NCBI RefSeq assembly: GCF_002240225.1 | Contig: NZ_CP022584.1 | Location: 4,384,930 to 4,448,929 of the forward strand | Reading direction: 5' to 3' | Length of the DNA stretch: 64,000 bases | Origin: Paenibacillus physcomitrellae | GTDB taxonomy: Bacteria; Bacillota; Bacilli; Paenibacillales; Paenibacillaceae | In this document: positions 52,304 through 61,785 of the stretch, piece by piece | Layout: the number at the start of each line of letters is the position of its first letter | How positions within the stretch are numbered: the stretch's first letter is position 1 | Translations under genes and position numbers: made by a program | Notes under the pieces: generated by a model | Databases searched by the model: none | Told to the model about the DNA's origin: nothing | Seen by the model: the letters and a program-made list of their open reading frames with translations, nothing else

Positions 52304-54088
52304 ATGAAAGTTATAGGAATAGGTAAAGGTAAAAGTAAAGGTGCTGCAGGTACAGGTAATAAAAACTATTTCAACAAGAATTTATGGTTCTCCATGCTTA
52401 ATATTCTGATCATCGGCATTTTATTGATCGGCGTGAGCGAATATCTGCAAAAGGATATTTTGCTGAAAACGCTCAAAAGCCAAACGGAAACCGTAACGAC
52501 GAAATGGGCCAAGGATTTTGATCATAAAGATGTTGAGGCCGCCTTGGCGGATACAAGCTGGGATACTCAAGCCCAGAAGGATTTGACTACTCAATTTAAC
52601 CGGATTTCCGAATACAATCCGAACGTAGCACAGGGTTATTTGTTCGGCACCGAACTGAAAGACGGGAACCAAACGAGCTTGATTGCTTTTCCGGATAACG
52701 TGCTTGATGCGTTTAAGCAAGAAGGGATGAAGGTTGGCGATTTCTATGAACAGCCAGGTCCGGTTGCTGATGGAATTAGAAAAATGCTGAAAACGAAAGA
52801 AAAAACGTTTACTGACGTATATAGCGACGGTTTTGGAACCTGGATGACGATTCTGTATCCGATAGCGGATGACTCCGGGAAGATTGACGCTTATTTTGGC
52901 GTAGACGTGGATGCGAGCATGATTCCTGACGGCCGCAAGACGTTTTTGGAAGAAACGGTGATTCTCCTTCTGATCGCTTTGATCATTTGCGGCAGCTTGC
53001 AGTATTACGTAGCCAGAAAAACGCTCCTGCCGCTTAATGAACTGGTTGGCGGTATTCAAAAGGTTTCAAGGGGCAAGCTGAATTTCTCGCTTAATGAAAA
53101 AGGCGCGTTCGGGGAACTGAACAAACAATTTAACAGCATGGTGAACCATGTCAGATCCGTTATTCAAGGCATTCAGGAGACAGCTGTGAGCTCCTCCGAG
53201 GTGTCCAAACAACTCTTTACGATTACGGAACAAAATAAACAAGGCGTCGATGTGATTACCGCCGAGGTGGCTGTCATGAATGAAAGCGCGGGTACCCAGG
53301 TGGTATCAACGGCAAATGCCGGGGCTTCCATGCAGCAGATTTCGGCTTCCCTGCAAACGATCGCCAGCAATGCAAGTCATGTCTCAAGCGCTTCCCAGGA
53401 AATGCAGAGCAAATCCGAAGAGGGGAATATGGCGATGCAGAGCATTGCCACTCAAATCAGCCAGATCAGCGAGACCTCTTCCATAACCTTTGATACGATG
53501 AAAATCCTTGAATCGAAATCCGAAGAAATCGGTTTGATTCTGAATCTTATCAAGAATATTACCGAGCAGACCAATTTGCTTGCGCTGAATGCAAGCATCG
53601 AAGCGGCACGTGCAGGTGAGAACGGACGCGGCTTCTCGGTCGTTGCCGGTGAAGTCCGCAAGCTGGCTGAGCAGTCCAAAGAGGCAACCGACCGCGTTGG
53701 CGCTCTGGTTGAAGAAATCCAGCAGGAGACCGGCAAGGCGGTAACTTTTGTCTCCCGCAGCACAGAGGAAATTAAAACAGGTCTGGCGCTGGCAGCTGAA
53801 ACCGAGCTCAAGTTCGAAGAAATCATGCACGCAACCCAGCAGGTTGCCGATCAAGTCATCGATATTTCCAGCTCTACCGAACAGATTTCGGCTGGCACGC
53901 AAGAGGTTACGGCTATGGTGGCCGAGCTCTCTGAGATTTCCACGCGTACTTCAAGCAATGCCCAAAGCATTATGAATACCGTGTCCGATCAAGAGAAGTC
54001 TTTTGAGGAACTCCACGACTATGCTACCAAGCTTTCAGAAGTAGCTGAGCAGTTGAACCAAATGGTAGGCAAATTCGAAACGAAATAA
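52304..54088 (+). CDS. Methyl-accepting chemotaxis protein
   Basis: 594 residues. A basic Gly/Lys-rich N-terminus ([16 protein letters not shown]) leads into membrane helix 1 (about 25-47). A roughly 175-residue extracellular sensor follows, then membrane helix 2 ([19 protein letters not shown]), HAMP ([17 protein letters not shown]) and the signalling coiled coil with tip [35 protein letters not shown] use ATG 52304, 13 bases after CAGGAGG, a wide gap; ATG 52256 in the same frame has no binding site. Ligand unknown. It precedes the NRPS-like gene by 145 bases on the same strand. Confidence 0.93.
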   Translation: MKVIGIGKGKSKGAAGTGNKNYFNKNLWFSMLNILIIGILLIGVSEYLQKDILLKTLKSQTETVTTKWAKDFDHKDVEAALADTSWDTQAQKDLTTQFNRISEYNPNVAQGYLFGTELKDGNQTSLIAFPDNVLDAFKQEGMKVGDFYEQPGPVADGIRKMLKTKEKTFTDVYSDGFGTWMTILYPIADDSGKIDAYFGVDVDASMIPDGRKTFLEETVILLLIALIICGSLQYYVARKTLLPLNELVGGIQKVSRGKLNFSLNEKGAFGELNKQFNSMVNHVRSVIQGIQETAVSSSEVSKQLFTITEQNKQGVDVITAEVAVMNESAGTQVVSTANAGASMQQISASLQTIASNASHVSSASQEMQSKSEEGNMAMQSIATQISQISETSSITFDTMKILESKSEEIGLILNLIKNITEQTNLLALNASIEAARAGENGRGFSVVAGEVRKLAEQSKEATDRVGALVEEIQQETGKAVTFVSRSTEEIKTGLALAAETELKFEEIMHATQQVADQVIDISSSTEQISAGTQEVTAMVAELSEISTRTSSNAQSIMNTVSDQEKSFEELHDYATKLSEVAEQLNQMVGKFETK

Positions 54089-54163
54089 GGCTATTTGGAA
54101 TGAAGCGTTTGAAATAAAAGCTATTTAGAGACAGAAACGTGAACCTTATATAAAACCTAACAG

Positions 54164-54210
54164 ACACCAAAACAAGAGCCGGATTCTTCAGCTGTGTTTT
54201 GGTGTTTGGT
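54164..54210 (+). terminator. Hairpin between the chemoreceptor and NRPS-like genes
   Basis: ACACCAAAACA (54164-54174) and TGTTTTGGTGT (54195-54205) are perfectly complementary and followed by TTGGTT. It may terminate or only dampen read-through into the downstream gene. Confidence 0.55.
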
Positions 54211-54233
54211 TCCTAAGGAGATGGAGAGACAAT

Positions 54234-57200
54234 ATGTTACTGGAACTACTGATGGAGAGTAAACAACAGCCTTTGACGGAAGAACAACTGCAGCAAGAGA
54301 CCCTCGCCAGCCTGTTTAGTAGAGCGGCCTCTCAACACTTGGACAACATCGCTATTTCTTATGGTTCAAGGGAAATTACTTATAAACAGCTTGAACAATT
54401 AAGCGGACAGGTCGCGCATGCTTTGATGGAATCCGGCCTGGAAAAAGGCGACTTTGTAGGTCTTTATATGGAGCGCAGTCCGGAGACCGTTATTTCGCTG
54501 TTAGGCGTTATGCGTGCCGGCGGGGTTTATGTTCCTATTGACCCGGAGCATCCGATTGAAAGGGTTCGTTATATCGTTGAGGATTGCAGCAGCAGATTTA
54601 TTTTGTACAAGGAGCGCTATGAGGAGAGTGCGGTTCAACTAGCGGGAGACAGCGGGCAGACAAAGCTGCTGTCCCTGGAATCCGCATTTGCTCAGGCCCC
54701 GGCCGAGTTCAACAACGTTCCACTCCAGCCGGACGATCTGGCTTATGTGATCTATACATCGGGTTCTACCGGCAAACCGAAAGGTACCCTGATTGCTCAT
54801 CGCGGAGTTGTTAATCTCTATCATTCGATGACCCGTTCCCTGCAGCTGTCTTCAGAGGACGTAGTGACCCAGTTCTCGACCTTCAGTTTCGATGCGTCTG
54901 TGGTTGATACCTTTGAGGCGCTGCTGAACGGCGCGCATCTCGCTTTGCTGACCAAAGAAGAACAGCTTACACCGGAACTGCTCGTCGATTTGCTGGAGCG
55001 CCGCGGTGTAACCCACATCGGATGTCTGCCGACCTCCGTGTTCAATCGAATTGCGGAGACGACAACTCCGGAGACGAAGAAGAAATGGAAGACCGTTAAG
55101 ACGGTGCTGGTAGCGGGTGAAGCTCTGTTGTCCGAACATGTCCGCAAGTTCCAGAGTAAATTTGGCACGGAGATTACGATTATTAACGGATACGGTCCAA
55201 CGGAATGTACGGTGCTTACAACGATCTACAAAGTTACTGAACCTTGGGAAAGTACGGCAAATACCGTTCCGATCGGTTATCCGCTGGACAACTACGAGTT
55301 GTATGTCGTGAAAGAGGACGGCAGGCTTGCCGAGGACGGAGAAGAAGGCGAGCTTTATATCGCGACCCCGGGACTTTCCAGAGGTTATCTGAATCTGCCT
55401 GAGAAAACGAACGAAGTGTTTATTACGAATCCTTTCCGCGCGGATAAATCTTCAATGCTTTATAAGTCAGGGGATATCGTCAGAAGATTGCCGGAGGGCA
55501 GCATCGAATTTCAGCACCGCAAAGACGGCCAGCTGAAGCTGCGCGGGTTCCGGATCGAAATCGGCGAAATTGAAAATGCGCTTTCCAAACATCCTCACAT
55601 TCTGGATGGTGCGGTCGTGGCGGTTGTGGAGCAAAGCGTGGTCAAGCATTTGTCCTGCTTCTATACCGAGAAAGCACCCGTATCCGTTAAGGAGTTAAAG
55701 GAGCACTTGAAAGATTATGTGCCGCAGTACATGATCCCGGCTTATTTCTACCGGCTGGACGAAATTCCTTTGTCTCCTACCGGCAAGGTGGACCGGAAGA
55801 AGCTGCTTACGATGGACAACCCGGAAGCGGCCGAAATGGCGGAGCCGTTTGAGGCTCCTGTCGGCAAATTGGAAACGATGCTGGCTTCATTGTGGGCGGA
55901 AGTTTTGCAGTTGCCTAAGGTAGGCCGGAATGTCAGCTTCTTCGATATTGGCGGCGACTCCTTGGCTGTTATGGCGGTTCTGTCGCATTTGAAGCTGGAT
56001 TATTTAAGCCTGCGGATGAATGATTTATACGAACATACAACGGTCGAGGCATTGGCGGCTTATATCTCTACGCTGAACAGCGAGGAGGAAGAGACCGAGG
56101 AACTAATCAACGAATATAAAGATCTCGAAGAGCTGCCCGTATTGCCTAAGGTGCAGCTGCTGAACCAGGATGGTCTCGGAACGGAAATTTTGCTGACCGG
56201 CGGAACAGGTTATCTGGGCTCCCATTTACTATACGAGCTGCTGGAGGCTACGGATGCTAACATCCATGTGCTGGTCCGTCCTAAAGCCGGTGAATCCGGT
56301 TTGAGCAGAATACAAAAAACGCTGGATTCTTATTTTGGCAGCAGCGTATTTGCAGCGCATCAAAGCCGGATTTTTGCTATGGAAGGCGACCTCGTTCAAG
56401 AGAATCTCGGATTATCTGATACAGACCGAAGCTTGATCGGCTCGGCGATCACCTCCATTATTCATGCGGGAGCAGACGTCAGACATTTCGGCAAATCGGA
56501 AGAATTCCAGGCCACTAATGTGAGCGGTACAGAGTCGCTGATTGATTTCGTGTACGACAAGCCGTCTATTCGCTTCCATTTCATCTCGACGATCGGTATT
56601 CCGGAAGACATGGCAGCTGCGGGAGTATGGGAGGCTAATAACAGCAGTCCGGAGCAGTTTTACGACGTTAAGCTGGAAAGTGTCTATACACACAGCAAGC
56701 TGCTGGCAGAGAAAGTAGTGGCCGATGCGATTCAGCGCGGTTTGCCATGCTCCATCTACCGGGCCGGCAACTTGTCCTGTCACAGTGGGACGGGGCACTT
56801 CCAAACGAACATTAACGAAAATTTCTTCTATCGGATGATCAAGGCGTTCCTGCTGCTGGGCAAAGCCCCTGCCGTAAATACACACATTGACATCACTCCG
56901 GTCGATTTCGCCAGCCGCTTTATGGTCAAGCTGATGCTTCGGCCGCTGCTGGGCGAAATTTATCATATCTGCAACCCGGATCAGCAGCGTTACGAGATGT
57001 TGATCGCCTCGTTAATGGAGATGGGATACGATATCGACCTGCTGCCGCAAAAGCAGTTTGAACGCTGGGTGCTGACGGAAGGACGCAGCATCAGTGAAGA
57101 AGCCGTTCAACTGGCGGTTGCTCTGCTTGAAGGTGACGGGGTACGGACTACGCCTTACCGTTATTCAAGCGAAGCATCGTTCCGCAAGGCCGAAGGCCTG

Positions 57201-57287
57201 CAGCGGACGCCTGCGATGGATGAGCTGCTGCGCAAGCTGGCAGGACATGCGGTGGAGCGGGGATATTTCCCGGAAGCGCGGAAGTAG
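54234..57287 (+). CDS. Single-module NRPS-like enzyme: adenylation, carrier, reductase
   Basis: 1017 residues. Adenylation domain (about 20-530) with YVIYTSGSTGKPKGT, GYGPTEC, YKSGDIVRR and the lysine motif PTGKVDRKKL. A carrier domain has GGDSL with the phosphopantetheine serine at 576. The C-terminal thioester reductase (about 650-1010) has the NADPH motif GGTGYLGSHLL (from 656) and the catalytic pair Y818/K822 in YTHSK. There is no condensation domain. It should activate one carboxylic or amino acid, load it, and release it as aldehyde or alcohol. My rough pocket code (D-A-V-G-L-A-G-V-L-K) matches nothing I remember. GGAGAG is close to ATG 54234. A 4'-phosphopantetheinyl transferase is needed from elsewhere. 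Confidence 0.92.
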   Translation: MLLELLMESKQQPLTEEQLQQETLASLFSRAASQHLDNIAISYGSREITYKQLEQLSGQVAHALMESGLEKGDFVGLYMERSPETVISLLGVMRAGGVYVPIDPEHPIERVRYIVEDCSSRFILYKERYEESAVQLAGDSGQTKLLSLESAFAQAPAEFNNVPLQPDDLAYVIYTSGSTGKPKGTLIAHRGVVNLYHSMTRSLQLSSEDVVTQFSTFSFDASVVDTFEALLNGAHLALLTKEEQLTPELLVDLLERRGVTHIGCLPTSVFNRIAETTTPETKKKWKTVKTVLVAGEALLSEHVRKFQSKFGTEITIINGYGPTECTVLTTIYKVTEPWESTANTVPIGYPLDNYELYVVKEDGRLAEDGEEGELYIATPGLSRGYLNLPEKTNEVFITNPFRADKSSMLYKSGDIVRRLPEGSIEFQHRKDGQLKLRGFRIEIGEIENALSKHPHILDGAVVAVVEQSVVKHLSCFYTEKAPVSVKELKEHLKDYVPQYMIPAYFYRLDEIPLSPTGKVDRKKLLTMDNPEAAEMAEPFEAPVGKLETMLASLWAEVLQLPKVGRNVSFFDIGGDSLAVMAVLSHLKLDYLSLRMNDLYEHTTVEALAAYISTLNSEEEETEELINEYKDLEELPVLPKVQLLNQDGLGTEILLTGGTGYLGSHLLYELLEATDANIHVLVRPKAGESGLSRIQKTLDSYFGSSVFAAHQSRIFAMEGDLVQENLGLSDTDRSLIGSAITSIIHAGADVRHFGKSEEFQATNVSGTESLIDFVYDKPSIRFHFISTIGIPEDMAAAGVWEANNSSPEQFYDVKLESVYTHSKLLAEKVVADAIQRGLPCSIYRAGNLSCHSGTGHFQTNINENFFYRMIKAFLLLGKAPAVNTHIDITPVDFASRFMVKLMLRPLLGEIYHICNPDQQRYEMLIASLMEMGYDIDLLPQKQFERWVLTEGRSISEEAVQLAVALLEGDGVRTTPYRYSSEASFRKAEGLQRTPAMDELLRKLAGHAVERGYFPEARK

Positions 57288-57292
57288 AAAGG

Positions 57293-57318
57293 AAAGGACC
57301 CCGATTAGGGTCCTTTTC
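57293..57318. terminator. Bidirectional terminator between convergent genes
   Basis: AAAGGACCC (57293-57301) and GGGTCCTTT (57308-57316), with TTTTCT after it on the plus strand and TTTCCTTTCT on the minus strand. Confidence 0.9.
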
Positions 57319-58232
57319 TATTGAGCCGGAATGGCGGCAAAAGCTGCTTCTACAAACCGTTTGTGTTTCTTGCGCATGTCCCGCTCTTTGGCGGGTTCTA
57401 GTCCCCATGTGGACAGTTTGGAGGCGGGCCGCAGGGCCGCGCATAAATCCCAGTAGGGCAAATGATGATAATGGACATCAGGCATGAGTCTTTTATATTC
57501 GGCAGTGAACACATCAAGCGCTTCCTGTCCCCATGCCCACAGAATCTCCAAACGAGCGTTGGCCAAATCGGCCAGCGGATCTCCAAGCGCCGCATCTTCC
57601 CAATCGATAACGGCTATCAGCTGTTCTCCTTGCCAAAGCGTGTTGTCCGGCCAGTAATCTCCGTGGAGCAGGACGGTTTTATTCCATTCCGGCAGCGGCC
57701 AAACCGTCTCCAGCACCTGGCGGATTCCTTCTTCGCTGAGCGACGTGTCCGGCTTAATGGGATTTTTGGCGAGCAGCTGTGTATAGAGGGTTTCCTGTCT
57801 CGGCAGGAAAGAAAAAGCCCCTGATTTTATCGGCAGCTGATGCAGCAGAGCTAGTTGTTCTGCTAACTGGCGGCTGCAGGCGTTCAGATCGCCAGGTTGC
57901 CAATCGCTATCGCTTTCTATGAATTGTATGAGGAGATAGGGAGAATCAAGCAAGTCCCGTGAATCGTCTACCGCATATGGCGCAGGCACCGGCAACTTAG
58001 CTTTACGCAGGGAATCCAACAGGAGAAACTCGTCTTGGGCGATCCGGGGATTCCGGGCCAAGTCGGCAGACCCGTGCTGGCGGATGATGACTTTGTTCAG
58101 CTGTCCGTCTGCCTGCCGGAACTCAAGCGCGGTCAACTCGGCGGAAACGCCGCCCTTAAGCGGCCAATGGCGGAGCAGTGTGGAGCCGGAGAAATTTTTT
58201 TCGATAATCTGCTGATAGGGATTTGGCTGCAT
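57318..58232 (-). CDS. Aminoglycoside phosphotransferase family protein
   Basis: 304 residues with kinase-like fold. The catalytic loop is VLLHGDYWPDNTLW and the metal motif is VIDWEDAALGDPLADLA, both characteristic of the APH family. The N-terminal lobe has KVIIRQHGSADLA as the ATP-lysine strand. Related Bacillota genes include macrolide kinases and homoserine kinase type II-like enzymes, but the substrate is not evident here. ATG 58232 is preceded by AGGTGAGGTG; the GTG four codons upstream is less likely. It stands alone, convergent with the NRPS-like gene. The 270 bases upstream of it show no gene. Confidence 0.87.
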   Translation of the reverse strand: MQPNPYQQIIEKNFSGSTLLRHWPLKGGVSAELTALEFRQADGQLNKVIIRQHGSADLARNPRIAQDEFLLLDSLRKAKLPVPAPYAVDDSRDLLDSPYLLIQFIESDSDWQPGDLNACSRQLAEQLALLHQLPIKSGAFSFLPRQETLYTQLLAKNPIKPDTSLSEEGIRQVLETVWPLPEWNKTVLLHGDYWPDNTLWQGEQLIAVIDWEDAALGDPLADLANARLEILWAWGQEALDVFTAEYKRLMPDVHYHHLPYWDLCAALRPASKLSTWGLEPAKERDMRKKHKRFVEAAFAAIPAQ

Positions 58233-58505
58233 AGGGCACCTCACCTGAAATTAAATCGCACCGAGTCTGGAATTCAATAGTTAGGGTGCTTTTAGTTTAG
58301 TTCGTGTTGGAGGGGCGGGATTCCTTTCTCCGAAACAGGAGGTAAGGTGCGTTTGTGAGGTGAATTAGACGGATCCGGGCAGGGAGAAGAACCCAATATT
58401 ACCGCCACTTATTTAAAAGTTGTATATCCCGAGGATCAAGGTTTATAGTGATAATCAGTAGTTTATATAGCATTTAACAGCGGAAGCGGAAGGGAGTAAT
58501 AGAAC

Positions 58506-59480
58506 ATGAAATATAAGCAGCTTGGGGCAAGCGGATTACAGGTTTCGGCTCTCGGTTTGGGTACCAATGCGTTCGGGAAACGTGCGGATCAGGAGACATC
58601 CGTGAACATCATCCATCAGGCCTTGGATAGCGGCATCAATTTTGTGGATACGGCCAATATCTATGCGGGAACCGCATCGGAATCGATTATCGGGGAGGCT
58701 CTGGCGGGAAGACGGCAAGAGGTGGTTCTGGCGACTAAAGCTGGTTTGGTTCGAAATGAAGGACCGAACGGAAGCGGGTCCTCGCGGTTCCACCTGCAGC
58801 AGGAGCTTGAGCAGAGTCTGCGCCGGTTGAAGACCGATTATATCGACCTCTACCAGATTCACGCCTTCGATCCGAATACTCCTCTGGAAGAAACGCTCCG
58901 CACCTTGGATGACATGATTTCTTCGGGGAAAGTCCGCTACATAGGAGCATCTAATTATGCGGCATGGGAGCTTATGAAGGCGTTGGGCGTCAGTGAACGC
59001 AAAGGTTTTGTTCCTTACGTATCCGTGCAGACAAGCTATTCCCTGGCAGACCGCACACCGGAGCAGGAGCTGGTGCCGCTCTGCCTGGACCAGGGGGTCG
59101 GAATCATTCCTTATTTCCCTTTGGCCGGAGGTATTCTTACCGGAAAATATACGGCCCCGTCGGATACGCCTGCCGGCTCAAGAGCCCAAACCGACCCGAG
59201 CTTCCAGCGGTTTCTGGATGAGAAGACGATCGAGCTTGGGCGTCAAGTGGCCAGACTCGCGGGTGAACTCGGCTGCTCGCCAAGCGCGCTTTCGATTGCC
59301 TGGCTGATGGGCCGTCCTGCTGTATCCACCGTCATTGTCGGGGCTACGCGGACTGGACAGCTTGAAGATAATCTCACCAGCGTTGAGCTCGATTTGTCTG
59401 ATGAGGTGAGAAAGCAATTGGATGAGCTGAGCGCTTCTTTTCGTTACGGGGAGGCTTTTGCCGTTTATCGGCTGTCTTGA
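58506..59480 (+). CDS. Aldo/keto reductase
   Basis: 324 residues, (beta/alpha)8 barrel. Catalytic residues Asp and Tyr are in FVDTANIYAG, Lys in VLATKAGL and His in YQIHAFDP. The NADPH-binding C-terminal VIVGATRTGQLEDNL is typical of the AKR12/YghZ-like group. AAGGGAG precedes the ATG. It stands alone and ends in a strong terminator. Substrate unknown. Confidence 0.93.
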   Translation: MKYKQLGASGLQVSALGLGTNAFGKRADQETSVNIIHQALDSGINFVDTANIYAGTASESIIGEALAGRRQEVVLATKAGLVRNEGPNGSGSSRFHLQQELEQSLRRLKTDYIDLYQIHAFDPNTPLEETLRTLDDMISSGKVRYIGASNYAAWELMKALGVSERKGFVPYVSVQTSYSLADRTPEQELVPLCLDQGVGIIPYFPLAGGILTGKYTAPSDTPAGSRAQTDPSFQRFLDEKTIELGRQVARLAGELGCSPSALSIAWLMGRPAVSTVIVGATRTGQLEDNLTSVELDLSDEVRKQLDELSASFRYGEAFAVYRLS

Positions 59481-59534
59481 TAAGAGTGCTTTAAGCAGTT
59501 TAACTGTAAAAAGAATAAGCGATGTTAAGAATCT

Positions 59535-59570
59535 GAATCTCCCGCTGACGGCTGGGGGGTTCTTTTTTTT
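59535..59570 (+). terminator. Terminator of the aldo/keto reductase gene
   Basis: GAATCTCCC (59535-59543) pairs with GGGGGGTTC (59554-59562) allowing two G-U pairs, then T8. Confidence 0.85.
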
Positions 59571-59639
59571 CAACAGCCGTGGGGCGGGCCGAGCGAATAA
59601 TACAATTATGTGCATATTTTCCCAATTTGACGTGTAGGG

Positions 59640-59828
59640 GAATTGCACATGGACCGCTTGGATAAAGAACTGGCTATCTCACATTGGAAGGGAGAGATGC
59701 CGGCCAAAAGGAATAGACCGCATCCTAGCATAGGGGCGGTCTATTCCAGAACTAATCAGAAGCCGACCGACTTAGAAGTGGTCGACTGCGCGGGAAGCCG
59801 GTTACAGCCGGCTCCTTTTTCTATTTTT
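59640..59828 (+). ncRNA. Candidate structured small RNA
   Basis: Three hairpins in a row: GGAATAGACCGC with GCGGTCTATTCC (59710-59747), CGACC with GGTCG (59764-59784), and AGCCGG with CCGGCT (59796-59813), the last followed by CCTTTTTCTATTTTT. No gene on this strand follows, so it is not a leader for a downstream gene. It could also encode a small peptide from ATG 59649, but the paired structure is unusual for that. I do not recognise an RNA family. No clear promoter. Confidence 0.45.
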
Positions 59829-59862
59829 ATTATATATTCACAAACGGGTATACATGTAAGCA

Positions 59863-60447
59863 TTATTCCCCTATTACGGATGCTAAACCAGTAGCAACGG
59901 CCGCCAAAACTTCTCGCGCCATGTCTTCCGCCGGCTTCAATTGCGGGTGTCTGCTCCACTCAACGGCTGCTCCAAAAATGCCCCAGCTTGCAATGAGGGC
60001 CGCAGTCTCTACCGATTCTCGTGAAACGGATGGTTCCGATTGTTCACTTAACCAGGAAAGTAATAGGTCATTTAGTTCCTTTTGCATCGCGACCTGAAAT
60101 AACGGTTCATACTGACGATCAGCTAAAGTCATATACGGGCGAGTACAGTAAAGAAAATCGAAAATGATTAGAATAAGCAATCGCAGGCTCCCCATATCGG
60201 ATAATGCACCGTTAGGCAACTCATCCTTCAGCTTCTCTTGAAATTTCTCCCTCATCCAGCTCTCAAGAAATGCAAACTTGTCTTCAAAATGCGCATAGAA
60301 GGTGGAGCGATTAACGGTCGCGTAAGTGGTAATATCTTGGACGGTAATAGAAGAGACATTCTTTTTCTTCTCAAGCAATTCCATAAAGGCTTGCATTAAT
60401 AATTGACGCGTCCGTTTTACACGGGGGTCGTTTGTCTGAGTAGGCAT
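59863..60447 (-). CDS. TetR/AcrR family transcriptional regulator
   Basis: 194 residues. TetR-type helix-turn-helix near residues 10-60: VKRTRQLLMQAFMELLEKKKNVSSITVQDITTYATVNRSTFYAHFEDKFAFL. The C-terminal part resembles the TetR_C_33/dihydroxyacetone kinase regulator-like helical domain (LIIFDFLYCTRPYMTLADRQ). It is divergent from an MDR/SDR pair, with an inverted repeat in between, and probably represses them. Ligand unknown. Confidence 0.9.
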   Translation of the reverse strand: MPTQTNDPRVKRTRQLLMQAFMELLEKKKNVSSITVQDITTYATVNRSTFYAHFEDKFAFLESWMREKFQEKLKDELPNGALSDMGSLRLLILIIFDFLYCTRPYMTLADRQYEPLFQVAMQKELNDLLLSWLSEQSEPSVSRESVETAALIASWGIFGAAVEWSRHPQLKPAEDMAREVLAAVATGLASVIGE

Positions 60448-60612
60448 GTTATGTTTCTCCCTCTCTCTTAAGGATATATTGGTTAGCTTGTTTTTAGAGG
60501 ACTGTTTTTAGAGGACCTAAGGAATAACAGATCAGCAGGTGTGTTGGATAAGCCACAAATGCGCTTGTTTACTGGTTGTAGAACTAAAATGGCTTAGATA
60601 AGATTAACACAG

Positions 60613-60636
60613 ACAGTGTGGTTTTTACTACACTGT
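60613..60636. promoter_or_regulatory. Inverted repeat, likely TetR operator
   Basis: ACAGTGTGG (60613-60621) and CTACACTGT (60628-60636) are complementary except at one position, flanked by outer TTAAC/GTTAA. It is in the 314-base divergent space of the TetR and MDR genes. No consensus promoter was clear in the rest of this space. Confidence 0.55.
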
Positions 60637-60761
60637 TGGGTTAATTGTGTAAGCAGTAAATTCCTATCATGGTGATTGCTTGTGCAATTTAACTATGGAC
60701 TTTTTATCCAGACCGTTGTTGCAAAATGATATACCAGATAAACCAGGGGAGGACAACTCAA

Positions 60762-61739
60762 ATGGAGGGAACATTGAACATGGAGAACTTAGATGCTACC
60801 ATGAGGGCCATTCGATTCCATGAATACGGCGAACCGACCGATGTATTGCGCCTGGAGGAGGTGACGATCCCAGAGCCAGGGCCGGGACGTATTCGTGTGA
60901 GAGTACGTGCCTGTGGGTTAAATCCGGTTGACTGGGTAACGTCCCGGGGACATTTTGCCGGTCAATTGCCCTTGCCCCGCGGGATCGGGCTGGACGTGGC
61001 AGGTATTGTAGACGCCATTGGAGAGGGAGTAACCGATGCTGCCATCGGGGATGCCGTTCTGGGCGGCGCAGATTTTATGAGTGGATCAAGCGCCGGTGCG
61101 TCTGACCAAGCGATCATGTACTACTGGTTTCGCATGCCTGCCGGACTCGACTTTGTTCAAGCAGCAGCGCTGCCCATGGCGGTCGAAACCGCCTACCGGG
61201 GCATTGATACTCTCGGGGTGAAGTCGGGGCAGACCGTATTCGTGCACGGAGCGGGCACCACGGTAGGGTTCGCCGCCGTTCAGATTGCCCTCATGCGTGG
61301 TGCCCGAGTGATCGCAACCGCAGGTGCCACCTATGCCGACAAGCTCCGTGTTATGGGGGCGTTGGTGACCTCCTACGGTGACGGAATGATCGAACGGGTG
61401 ACCGAACTGGCGAAGGGGCCGGTTGATCTTTCTCTGGATACCGCGCCAATCAGCGGTTCATTAAGAGATCTGGTCCGGATCGTCAATGGGCATCCCCAGC
61501 AGGTCCTAACCGTCAGTGATTTCGCCGCCGCCGCTGAACTTGGCGTTCGCGCCAGCTATGGGGAGCTGCATACCGCACGTTATGACGTTGTCGGCGATTT
61601 TGCCGGGTATGCAGCAGACGGCAAGTTCACGGTTCCGGTCGCCAAGACTTTTGCACTCGACGACTGGCGTACAGCTGTCGAAATCAGCCTGAGTGGGAGT
61701 GCCCATGGCAAACTGGTCCTCCTGCCCGACTCTGATTGA
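60762..61739 (+). CDS. Medium-chain dehydrogenase/reductase, quinone oxidoreductase-like
   Basis: 325 residues. GroES-like N-terminal domain ending GLDVAGIVDAIGEGV, then a Rossmann domain with VFVHGAGTTVGFAAVQIALMRGARVIAT. The zinc-ligand residues of alcohol dehydrogenases are absent, which points to the QOR/zeta-crystallin class that reduces quinones or enones with NADPH. ATG 60762 has GGGGAGG ten bases upstream; ATG 60780 with its own GGAGGG is the alternative. The SDR gene begins 46 bases after the stop, so both may share an operon. Confidence 0.9.
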   Translation: MEGTLNMENLDATMRAIRFHEYGEPTDVLRLEEVTIPEPGPGRIRVRVRACGLNPVDWVTSRGHFAGQLPLPRGIGLDVAGIVDAIGEGVTDAAIGDAVLGGADFMSGSSAGASDQAIMYYWFRMPAGLDFVQAAALPMAVETAYRGIDTLGVKSGQTVFVHGAGTTVGFAAVQIALMRGARVIATAGATYADKLRVMGALVTSYGDGMIERVTELAKGPVDLSLDTAPISGSLRDLVRIVNGHPQQVLTVSDFAAAAELGVRASYGELHTARYDVVGDFAGYAADGKFTVPVAKTFALDDWRTAVEISLSGSAHGKLVLLPDSD

Positions 61740-61785
61740 TGTGCATATATAACTGATGAATTTCCTGAATGAAGGAGGACATGCA

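Noticed and set aside
59750..59830. T-box leader
   Set aside because: GTGG and GCGCGGG followed by a terminator recall a T-box, but the 14-base T-box core is not matched and no gene on that strand follows.
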